Assembly: GCA_002311745.1 (NCBI GenBank)
Contig: DBZL01000037.1
Location: 1-15,577 of the forward strand
Length of the DNA stretch: 15,577 nucleotides
Direction of reading: 5' to 3'
Origin: Phycisphaerales bacterium UBA1161
GTDB taxonomy: Bacteria > Planctomycetota > Phycisphaerae > Tepidisphaerales > Tepidisphaeraceae
Positions 1 through 5,760 of this stretch are shown piece by piece (position 1 is the stretch's first letter; each line of letters starts with the position of its first letter). The notes under the pieces were generated by a model. It did not search any database. It saw nothing but the letters and a program-made list of their open reading frames with translations, and was not told the DNA's origin. Position numbers and translations under genes: made by a program.

Positions 1-104
1 ACCTTGGTGATGGCCGCCGTCAGCGTCGTCTTGCCGTGATCAATGTGCCCAATCGTCCCCACGTTCACATGGGGCTTTTTGCGCTCGAATACGCCCTTGG
101 CCAT
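1..104 (-). CDS. tuf: Elongation factor Tu, N-terminal fragment (cut by window edge)
   Basis: Only the first 34 codons are inside the window. They read [20 protein letters not shown] followed by [14 protein letters not shown]. This is the EF-Tu N-terminus with the complete G1/P-loop GHxDHGKT, which binds the phosphates of GTP. EF-Tu carries aminoacyl-tRNA to the ribosomal A site as a GTP complex in the cytoplasm. The ATG is preceded by GGGAGG (113-118), 8 nt upstream, a good ribosome binding site. The gene lies 96 nt downstream of tRNA-Thr(GGT) on the same strand. This matches the conserved tRNA-Thr/tuf linkage seen in many bacteria, for example thrT-tufB in E. coli. No terminator-like hairpin is visible between tRNA and tuf, so tuf is probably transcribed from the promoter upstream of the tRNA. 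The identity is secure; the rest of the gene lies outside. Confidence 0.97.
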   Translation of the reverse strand, partial: MAKGVFERKKPHVNVGTIGHIDHGKTTLTAAITK

Positions 105-200
105 GTCGGTAACCTCCCAATCAGTTTGTGCCTCACTCGCGAAATGCCTTTGGGTATCGGTGACCCGTTCGGCCCGTCTTGAGTCCAACCTCCACGCAAA

Positions 201-272
201 AGCTGGCACTGGGGATTGAACCCAGGACCTCCACCTTACCAAGGTGGCGCTCTACCGCTGAGCTATGCCAGC
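201..272 (-). tRNA. tRNA-Thr (anticodon GGT)
   Basis: Read on the minus strand, the sequence folds as a full cloverleaf. The acceptor arm is GCTGGCA paired with TGCCAGC plus discriminator T. The D arm is AGCTCAGCGGTAGAGC. The anticodon stem CCACC/GGTGG encloses the loop TTGGTAA, so the anticodon is GGT, which reads ACC/ACU threonine codons. The T arm CTGGG-TTCAATC-CCCAG carries the canonical TTC. The 3' CCA is not encoded (TTT follows the discriminator), so it must be added by nucleotidyltransferase. It lies directly upstream of tuf in the same orientation and is probably processed from a common tRNA-tuf transcript. Confidence 0.96.
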
Positions 273-362
273 GCGATCGCCAGTTCAGCGCCGAGCGGCT
301 TGCCTGTGATACGCGTCGGCATACCCCGGCGAGCGCGTACCCCAAGCCCAAGAAGGGCGGAA

Positions 363-390
363 AGTATAAATCGCCGCAAACCAATGTCAA
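363..390 (-). promoter_or_regulatory. Sigma70-type promoter for tRNA-Thr and tuf
   Basis: On the minus strand a perfect -35 box TTGACA (385-390) is separated by 16 bp from TATACT (363-368), a 5/6 match to the -10 consensus. The predicted start is near 355, giving a leader of about 80 nt before the tRNA 5' end. Such a strong promoter fits a stable-RNA/translation-factor operon. No second tRNA fold was recognised in the leader. Confidence 0.75.
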
Positions 391-476
391 CAAGACCGAT
401 GAGTTCGTTTTGGCCCTGCGGCGCCGCGCCCCGTCGCCGCCATAGGCGGTTGCGCTGTGGCGCAGGCGTAAGGCGT

Positions 477-506
477 TTGACCCTCGCGGCGTGCATCGAC
501 TATCCT
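477..506 (+). promoter_or_regulatory. Candidate promoter for the PQQ-propeller/purH operon
   Basis: TTGACC (477-482) and TATCCT (501-506) are separated by 18 bp. The predicted start is near 513, about 55 nt upstream of the GTG start at 568. The -35 is good and the -10 is weak. The rest of the 295-bp gap between the tRNA (ends 272) and the CDS at 568 holds the divergent tRNA/tuf promoter and nothing else recognisable. Confidence 0.35.
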
Positions 507-567
507 TCATCTTATCCCCACCGGGCCGCCGCCCTGAGGCACGCGGCCCATTGCCCTGGAGACCGCT

Positions 568-1818
568 GTGATCCATTTTCGCAAATCGACCGCTTTTGCC
601 TTGACCACCGTGACGTTTTGCGCCCTGTTGTGCGCCTGCGCCGCCAAACGGCCACAGACCTCCACCCCGCGGAGCCGTTCTTTTGTCACCCTCTCGGAGG
701 CCGGCTTCATCGTCGATTGGAGCAGCCAACTCCATCTGACCGGCGGTGAATCAATCCAGAAGCTGTACCTGGTCGGCGACACGTTGCACGCGATGAGTGA
801 TCAGAACATCGATTACGCGCTGGGCGCCAAGGCCGGCCAACTCCAGTATTTGAACCAGATCGCGTCGCCGGACACCCCCGTCAAGGGCGGTCCGGTGCAA
901 CTCGGCGAGCGCGTCGTCTTTGCCACCACTCACACCCTGGAGGTGTACGGCCCCGACGGTCACCTGGAAAAATCGATTCCGTTGGGCCAGGGCGTGACCG
1001 GCCCGCCGGCGGGAGCGGAAAACATGATCTACCTGGGGCTGGAGGGTCAGAACAGCCGGCTGGGCGCCGTGGACATCACCACGTCGTTCAACCCCGTGCG
1101 CTGGGAAGTGCTCAGCGGTGGACCGGTGCTCGGCGCCCCGGCCGTGTATCAGAAGGAGATCTATTTCGGCAGCCAGGACGGCAGCGTGCGCGCGGTGGAC
1201 TCGGATCGCGCGCCCTTGTGGCCGCTGCTCGACGGCTTGCGCTTCGACACGCGCGGCGCAATCCTGGCCGATCTGAAGGCGGATAAATCCGGGGTTTACG
1301 TCGCCTGCACCGACCAATCCCTCTATTGCCTCTACCGCAATACGGGCAAGATCAAGTGGCGATTCTTCGCCGGCGTGGCCCTGCAAACGGGGCCGGAACT
1401 CACCGCCACCAGCGTGTACCAATTTGTCCCCGGCCGAGGACTGGCCGCCATCGACAAATCCGAGCCGATCGAACTGGACACTCAGCAGACGCAGAGCCTG
1501 GGCGAACAGCCGATCCACACCGCCCGATGGACCGCGCCGGACGCCACCCGACTGTTGGCCGAGGATGATCGGTACGCGTACGTGCTGAGCACGTCCAACA
1601 CGATTTTGGCGCTGGACAAGTCCACGGGGCAGCGGGCGTTCGCCTCGCGCCGCAAGGACCTGGCGGCGTTTGCCACGAATCCAAACGGATCGATCATCTA
1701 CGCGGCGACGGCGCGGGGACTGATCCTGGCGATCCAGCCGGTGCTCACTCCCGGAGCCACCGGCGAACTGGCGCTGGTTATTCGGCCCGGCGCGCCACGC
1801 GCCGCGGCCGCACGATAA
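568..1818 (+). CDS. PQQ-like beta-propeller repeat lipoprotein
   Basis: A 416-residue protein starting with GTG, with GGAGA (558-562) 5 nt upstream. The N-terminus has a basic start, a hydrophobic stretch (residues about 9-23) and a lipobox-like L-C-A-C with Cys24 as the likely lipidated residue, so export and membrane anchoring are expected. The rest shows repeated blades of the PQQ/quinoprotein-like propeller type. Examples are IYFGSQDGSVRAVDSDRAPL, VYVACTDQSLYCLYRNTGK, AYVLSTSNTILALDKSTGQ and IIYAATARGLILAIQ. This is the fold of the BamB and dehydrogenase propellers. No PQQ-binding or catalytic residues can be argued, so a scaffold or binding role in the envelope is more likely than enzyme activity. 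purH follows after 7 nt, so the two are probably cotranscribed although functionally unrelated. The exact role is unknown. Confidence 0.82.
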   Translation: MIHFRKSTAFALTTVTFCALLCACAAKRPQTSTPRSRSFVTLSEAGFIVDWSSQLHLTGGESIQKLYLVGDTLHAMSDQNIDYALGAKAGQLQYLNQIASPDTPVKGGPVQLGERVVFATTHTLEVYGPDGHLEKSIPLGQGVTGPPAGAENMIYLGLEGQNSRLGAVDITTSFNPVRWEVLSGGPVLGAPAVYQKEIYFGSQDGSVRAVDSDRAPLWPLLDGLRFDTRGAILADLKADKSGVYVACTDQSLYCLYRNTGKIKWRFFAGVALQTGPELTATSVYQFVPGRGLAAIDKSEPIELDTQQTQSLGEQPIHTARWTAPDATRLLAEDDRYAYVLSTSNTILALDKSTGQRAFASRRKDLAAFATNPNGSIIYAATARGLILAIQPVLTPGATGELALVIRPGAPRAAAAR

Positions 1819-1825
1819 AGGTCCT

Positions 1826-3415
1826 ATGTCCGATCTGGTTCCAGTGCGTCGGGCCTTGATCAGCGTGTGGGACAAAACCGGCTTGGCCGAGTTTGCCGCC
1901 GCGCTGCAGCGCCAGTTCCACGTCGAGCTGATCAGCACGGGCGGAACGGCGGCGTTTTTGCGCGATGCGGGGCTGAGCGCCATCGACGTGTCGCAGGTGA
2001 CGGGCTTTCCGGAAATGATGGACGGACGGGTCAAAACGCTGCACCCGAACATCCACGGCGGTTTGCTGGCGCTGCGCGACAAGCCCGAGCACGCCGCGGC
2101 CATGAAAACGCACGGCATCCAGGGCATCGACCTGCTGTGCGTCAATCTCTATCCGTTTGAACAAACGGTCGCCAGGCCCGACGTGAGCTTTGACGAGGCG
2201 ATCGAAAACATCGACATCGGCGGGCCGGCGATGATCCGCTCGGCAGCCAAGAACCACCGCTACGTCTTGGTGATCACCAGCCCGGATCAATACGAGAAGG
2301 TCTTGGGCGACCTGGGCGAGCACGGCGGCAGCTCGTGCGGGAAACACCGGCTCAAGCAGGCCCAGCGGGCGTTCGCCCGCACGGCCGCGTACGACGCCGC
2401 GATCGCGCGGTATCTGCAAGGCGTGCTGGACGGAGGCGCGGCCCCAGCCGACCACCTGCCCCAGCACATCGATCTGCACTTGTCGCGCAAGCAAACCCTG
2501 CGCTACGGCGAGAATCCCCATCAGAAGGGGGCGTTATACGTCGATGATCGCCCAAGCCGCGAAGCGTCCATCGCGCAAGCCCAGCAACTGCACGGCAAGG
2601 AGCTGTCCTACGTCAATCTGCTGGATGGCGACGGGGCCCTGGCGTGCGTGAAAGAATTTTCGCAGCCGGCGGCGTGCATCGTGAAGCACACGACGCCCTG
2701 CGGCTGCGCTGTGGCGCAGGACTTGGCGACGGCGTTTGGCCGAGCCTTCGAGGGCGATCCGCTGGCCGCCTTCGGCGGCATCGTCGCCTTGAACCACGAG
2801 GTAGATCTGCACGCGGCGCAGGCCATGGTGGCGATCGACCAATTGCTCGAGGTGATCGTCGCCCCGAGTTTCGAGCCCCATGCCCTGGCGCTGCTGAAGG
2901 ATCGCTGGAAGAACGTGCGCCTGCTGGCGACCGGGCCGCTGGGTCCGCGCGACGACGCGGAACTGCACATGCACAAAATCGCCGGCGGATATTTGGTGCA
3001 GCAGCGCGATCTGGCGGGCGCCGAAGCATCGGCATGGAAGATCGTCTCGCGGCGCCAGCCGACGGACAGGGAGCTGACGGATTTGAAATTTGCCTGGGTG
3101 GTGTGCAAGCACGTCAAGAGCAATGCCATCGTGGTGTGCAAGGATCAGATGCTTTTGGGCGCCGGGGCCGGCCAGATGGACCGGGCCAGCGCGGCGAAAG
3201 TGGCCATCGAAAAGGCCGGCAGCCGGGCGGCGGGGAGCGTCGCCGCCAGCGACGCGTTTTTCCCCTTCCCCGACGCCCCGCGGCTGCTCCTGGACGCGGG
3301 CGTGACGGCCCTCATTCAGCCCGGCGGGTCGATCAAAGACCGCCAAACCATCGATCTGGTCGATGCGCGTGAGGCGGCGATGGTTTTCACGGGCCAGCGG
3401 CATTTCAAGCATTGA
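1826..3415 (+). CDS. purH: Bifunctional AICAR formyltransferase / IMP cyclohydrolase
   Basis: PurH catalyses the last two steps of de novo purine synthesis. It transfers formyl from 10-formyl-THF to AICAR, then closes the ring to IMP, in the cytoplasm. The 529-residue length is typical for bacterial PurH. The N-terminal MGS-like cyclohydrolase domain (about 1-200) shows SVWDKTGL (13-20), STGGTAAFLRDAG and FPEMMDGRVKTLHPNIHGG (61-79). The formyltransferase domain carries LRYGENPHQ (225-233), LSYVNLLDGDGAL and the catalytic Lys-His pair in KHTTPCG (287-293). Here the family's usual K-H-x-N-P-C-G has Thr in place of Asn. DAFFPFPD and GVTALIQPGGSIKDRQ lie near the end, and the RHFKH C-terminus is the normal family end, so the gene is complete. 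The ATG has AAAGG (1817-1821) 4 nt upstream. It lies 7 nt after the propeller gene and is probably in its operon. Confidence 0.97.
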   Translation: MSDLVPVRRALISVWDKTGLAEFAAALQRQFHVELISTGGTAAFLRDAGLSAIDVSQVTGFPEMMDGRVKTLHPNIHGGLLALRDKPEHAAAMKTHGIQGIDLLCVNLYPFEQTVARPDVSFDEAIENIDIGGPAMIRSAAKNHRYVLVITSPDQYEKVLGDLGEHGGSSCGKHRLKQAQRAFARTAAYDAAIARYLQGVLDGGAAPADHLPQHIDLHLSRKQTLRYGENPHQKGALYVDDRPSREASIAQAQQLHGKELSYVNLLDGDGALACVKEFSQPAACIVKHTTPCGCAVAQDLATAFGRAFEGDPLAAFGGIVALNHEVDLHAAQAMVAIDQLLEVIVAPSFEPHALALLKDRWKNVRLLATGPLGPRDDAELHMHKIAGGYLVQQRDLAGAEASAWKIVSRRQPTDRELTDLKFAWVVCKHVKSNAIVVCKDQMLLGAGAGQMDRASAAKVAIEKAGSRAAGSVAASDAFFPFPDAPRLLLDAGVTALIQPGGSIKDRQTIDLVDAREAAMVFTGQRHFKH

Positions 3416-3419
3416 AATG

Positions 3420-3499
3420 CCGACTTAGCGGCGGTGCGCAACACCGCGGGTTCATTGGAGAACTCAAACCCGCGGTGCTGCGTACCGCCGCTAAATCGG
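3420..3499. repeat. Large imperfect inverted repeat (REP-like palindromic element)
   Basis: Arms 3420-3452 and 3467-3499 pair over 33 bp with three non-Watson-Crick positions, around a 14-nt loop. The core reads TTAGCGGCGG...CACCGCGGGTT on the left and its complement on the right. The element begins 5 nt after the purH stop codon. No T-run follows on either side, so it is not a standard intrinsic terminator, although the transcript would fold strongly and could protect or end the purH mRNA. Length, symmetry and intergenic position resemble REP/BIME or MITE-type elements. Only one copy is visible in this window, so dispersal is unproven. Confidence 0.8.
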
Positions 3500-3522
3500 G
3501 CTGCGCCCGTCGCGCCGCCGGT

Positions 3523-3528
3523 TACAAT
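3523..3528 (+). promoter_or_regulatory. Candidate -10 box for a (near) leaderless trmB transcript
   Basis: TACAAT (3523-3528, within GGTTACAAT) ends 7 nt before the trmB ATG at 3536. A transcript from it would start at or within a base or two of the start codon. There is no Shine-Dalgarno sequence between them. No clear -35 lies at the right distance (3500-3505 reads GCTGCG), so this is a weak call. Confidence 0.35.
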
Positions 3529-3535
3529 CGTCCCG

Positions 3536-4180
3536 ATGCGATCGTCGCGACAACTAGTGACCGAGCCGATTGGGTTGGACGTGGAGGCGCTGCCGCGGCC
3601 GATCGTGTGGAGGGATCTGTTCGGCAACGATCATCCGGTGGAAATCGAAATTGGCATGGGCAAAGGGACGTTTCTGGTCGAGCAGGCCAAGGGGCGCACG
3701 GAGACCAATTTCCTGGGGGTCGAATACGCCCGATGGTTTTGGCGGTACGCCAGCGACCGGCTGCGGCGCAACGCGTGCTTCAATGCCCGCACGGTCCGAG
3801 CGGAAGCGAGCTACTTCCTGCACGAATTCGTCGCCGATGCCAGCGTGTCGGCGATCCACCTTTATTTTCCGGATCCCTGGCCCAAAAAGCGGCATCACAA
3901 GCGGCGACTGATCCAGGAGCCGTTCGTGGCCGAGATGTGCCGCGTGCTGCAGCCGCGGGGACGGTTGCAGATCGCCACGGATCACGAAGATTACTTTCAT
4001 CAGATCGAGCAGGTGTTGGCGGCGTCGCCCCTGGAGCGGGCCCAGTACCAGCCGCCGGGGTCGGCCGGCCAAGGGGAAATGGTCGGGACGAATTTCGAGA
4101 GGAAGTACCGGCTGCAGGGCCGGCCCTTTTTCACCTTCGCCGCCGTAAAACCAGCCCCAGAGCCTCCAAGTTTTTCCTAA
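3536..4180 (+). CDS. trmB: tRNA (guanine-N7-)-methyltransferase
   Basis: TrmB uses S-adenosylmethionine to methylate N7 of G46 in the variable loop of tRNA. The 214-residue product has the family motifs in order: the SAM-binding loop EIGMGKG (38-44), FPDPWPKKRHHKRR (111-124) with the invariant PDPWPKxRHxKRR core, TDHEDY (148-153) and TNFERKY (185-191), which includes the tRNA/substrate-binding T-x-F/Y-E. The frame is open upstream to 3434, but that extension runs through the inverted repeat and has no family similarity. ATG 3536 gives the normal N-terminus. No Shine-Dalgarno is seen and a -10-like TACAAT lies 7 nt upstream, so translation may be leaderless. The C-terminus is complete. Confidence 0.93.
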   Translation: MRSSRQLVTEPIGLDVEALPRPIVWRDLFGNDHPVEIEIGMGKGTFLVEQAKGRTETNFLGVEYARWFWRYASDRLRRNACFNARTVRAEASYFLHEFVADASVSAIHLYFPDPWPKKRHHKRRLIQEPFVAEMCRVLQPRGRLQIATDHEDYFHQIEQVLAASPLERAQYQPPGSAGQGEMVGTNFERKYRLQGRPFFTFAAVKPAPEPPSFS

Positions 4181-4234
4181 GCCGGCGGCGGGGGATCGTC
4201 CGATAATAATTCTGGCGCTTAACAGAGGTTTGAC

Positions 4235-4699
4235 ATGAACCACCGGTTGTTGGTTGGCGCGGTGCTGGCATTGGCGTTGATTTTGGGAGCCGCGGGATGC
4301 GTGAGCGATGGCAGGCCGTCGCTGCTGCCTAATCCCGACCCCAATTTGCGCAAAACGTCGGCGGAGCTGGCGGCGGATGCGGCCAAGCGAAATTATGAGG
4401 CCTCGGCGCCGCGCGGCGGATTGGCCGACGCCCGCGCCCAGTACGAGCTGATGAGCCGGCGGGTTGACATCGTTAACCTGGCCGACGCCGATTGGGACCG
4501 CGTCGAGGTCTGGATCAACCATACCTACGTCGTGTTCATCCCCGCCATGCAAAAACAGGAAGACAAGAAGCTGGACTTCGAGATGTTTTTCGACCGCGAC
4601 GGCCATCACCTCGACACCGACGGCGGCAAAAACCCGATCAAGATCGTGGAAATCTTCCGCGAGGGCAAGATGTACGCGGTCCGGACCAACATGGAATGA
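4235..4699 (+). CDS. Small predicted lipoprotein of unknown function
   Basis: A 154-residue protein with a typical lipoprotein signal: MNHR, then a hydrophobic stretch (5-20) ending in the lipobox G-A-A-G-C with Cys22. After the signal come a polar, Asn/Pro-rich linker and an Ala-rich helical part (about 42-70). The C-terminal part is charged and folded-looking, with RVEVWINHTYVVFIPAMQ and KIVEIFREGKMYAVRT. I do not recognise a named family. The ATG has AGAGG (4224-4228) 6 nt upstream. A -10-like AT-rich patch (GATAATAAT, 4202-4210) suggests its own promoter, but no -35 is evident. The TGA stop abuts the stop of the convergent amidohydrolase gene. An envelope role follows from the signal only. 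Confidence 0.8.
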   Translation: MNHRLLVGAVLALALILGAAGCVSDGRPSLLPNPDPNLRKTSAELAADAAKRNYEASAPRGGLADARAQYELMSRRVDIVNLADADWDRVEVWINHTYVVFIPAMQKQEDKKLDFEMFFDRDGHHLDTDGGKNPIKIVEIFREGKMYAVRTNME

Positions 4700-5716
4700 T
4701 CAATCGTCCCCCATCCGCACCCCCGCACGGGCCAGCAGCTTAACCGCGTTGTCGCGATAAATTTTTTGCAGGACGTCTGGAGGCAGGGACAGCCCGCGCA
4801 AAAGCGGCTGCCGATCCTGGGGCAGATCCGGGTCGAACATGGGGCTTGGGCCGTCGTAATCGCTTTCCCAAAGCATGCGGTGGGCCCAGATTCGGCTGGC
4901 TAAGAAGTCGAATCCCCGGTCGTCGCCGCTGACCTGGTCCGTGCCGAAGAGGATTCGGTCGGCGTTGCGGATGAGGAATTCTCTTGCGCGGTCGCGGCGG
5001 GCGCTGATTTCGCGCACCATCCAGCGGGCGGCGCTGTTGTCGAGATACAAATTGGGGAAGCGGTCGAGCAGGGCCTGCAAGCGGTCGAGGTTTTCCGGAT
5101 TGCCTCCCAGGTGCGCCCCGATCCAGGGACGATCCTGGTACTGCTGGAGGACGTTTTCCCACATGGCGTAATGCTGGTCGCGGGTGCCAAACTGGGAAGC
5201 GTCGGCGTATTTGCCGTGGTACCACAAGTCGGGATCACCGATGTGGCTCATGAAGATCATGCCGCGGTCGGCCGCCTCGCGCATAATCGGGCGAAGCTGC
5301 GGCGAATCCAGGCGGATTTTTCGCGTGGCGATGGTCCGCGGCGCCATGTGAAACTTAATGATCCGGCTGCCCAGGTTGTAGAACATCTCCAGGCGGCGGA
5401 GCCAGTCGTCCAGAGAAGGGTTTTGCCACTGGGGCACGGTGATGAAATGCAGCTTGTGCGGCCAATCGCGCTGTAAACCCAGCACTTCTTCCAACGGGGT
5501 CATGGAGCAGAACAGATCGATGCCGTAATGGCCGGCGGTCTCGAACCAGACTTTGGCGTGGCGGGCGGCCAGCAGGTGGCAATGGAAGTCGATTACGGGG
5601 CCGCGGACCTCGGGCCGCGGCATGGGCCGGCGATAGTCCAGGTGGAGCCGGTTGTATTCCTTGGGATCGGCCGGCGGCAGCACAGGCGGCGCCGTCGGCG
5701 GCGAAGCACTGCTCAT
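4700..5716 (-). CDS. Amidohydrolase family (amidohydrolase_2-type) metal-dependent hydrolase
   Basis: A 338-residue TIM-barrel amidohydrolase. Visible metal/active-site markers are HxH in DFHCH (His45, His47), His158 in FMSHIGD, His202 in GAHLGGN and Asp260 in LFGTDQ. They occur in the order and spacing of the amidohydrolase_2 branch (decarboxylases, lactonases and related hydrolases). The Pro-rich first 35 residues are probably flexible; no signal peptide is seen, so it is likely cytoplasmic. The substrate cannot be deduced. The start is the first ATG of the frame, has no clear Shine-Dalgarno and is the least certain part. It lies 44 nt downstream of the larger kinase gene on the same strand, so cotranscription is possible. 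Its stop directly touches that of the convergent lipoprotein gene. Confidence 0.85.
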   Translation of the reverse strand: MSSASPPTAPPVLPPADPKEYNRLHLDYRRPMPRPEVRGPVIDFHCHLLAARHAKVWFETAGHYGIDLFCSMTPLEEVLGLQRDWPHKLHFITVPQWQNPSLDDWLRRLEMFYNLGSRIIKFHMAPRTIATRKIRLDSPQLRPIMREAADRGMIFMSHIGDPDLWYHGKYADASQFGTRDQHYAMWENVLQQYQDRPWIGAHLGGNPENLDRLQALLDRFPNLYLDNSAARWMVREISARRDRAREFLIRNADRILFGTDQVSGDDRGFDFLASRIWAHRMLWESDYDGPSPMFDPDLPQDRQPLLRGLSLPPDVLQKIYRDNAVKLLARAGVRMGDD

Positions 5717-5760
5717 GAAATGAGCCTATGCCGCGCTTCGGCCGGATGCAAATGGGGGTC

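Noticed and set aside
133..735. Minus-strand frame of 200 residues over the tRNA-Thr
   Set aside because: It contains the tRNA gene and its promoter, and overlaps the start of the propeller gene.
751..2145. Long minus-strand open frame (464 residues) opposite the propeller gene and purH
   Set aside because: His/Arg/Gly/Ala-rich shadow of strong plus-strand genes; no recognisable motif.
1778..3412. Two minus-strand frames opposite purH (1778-2521 and 2534-3412)
   Set aside because: Antisense to every conserved PurH motif; composition typical of GC-rich shadows.
3420..3499. Intrinsic terminator after purH
   Set aside because: A strong hairpin, but no U-tract follows on either strand, so it is kept as a repeat only.
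3434..3535. Upstream extension of trmB
   Set aside because: It translates the inverted repeat; TrmB homology begins after ATG 3536.
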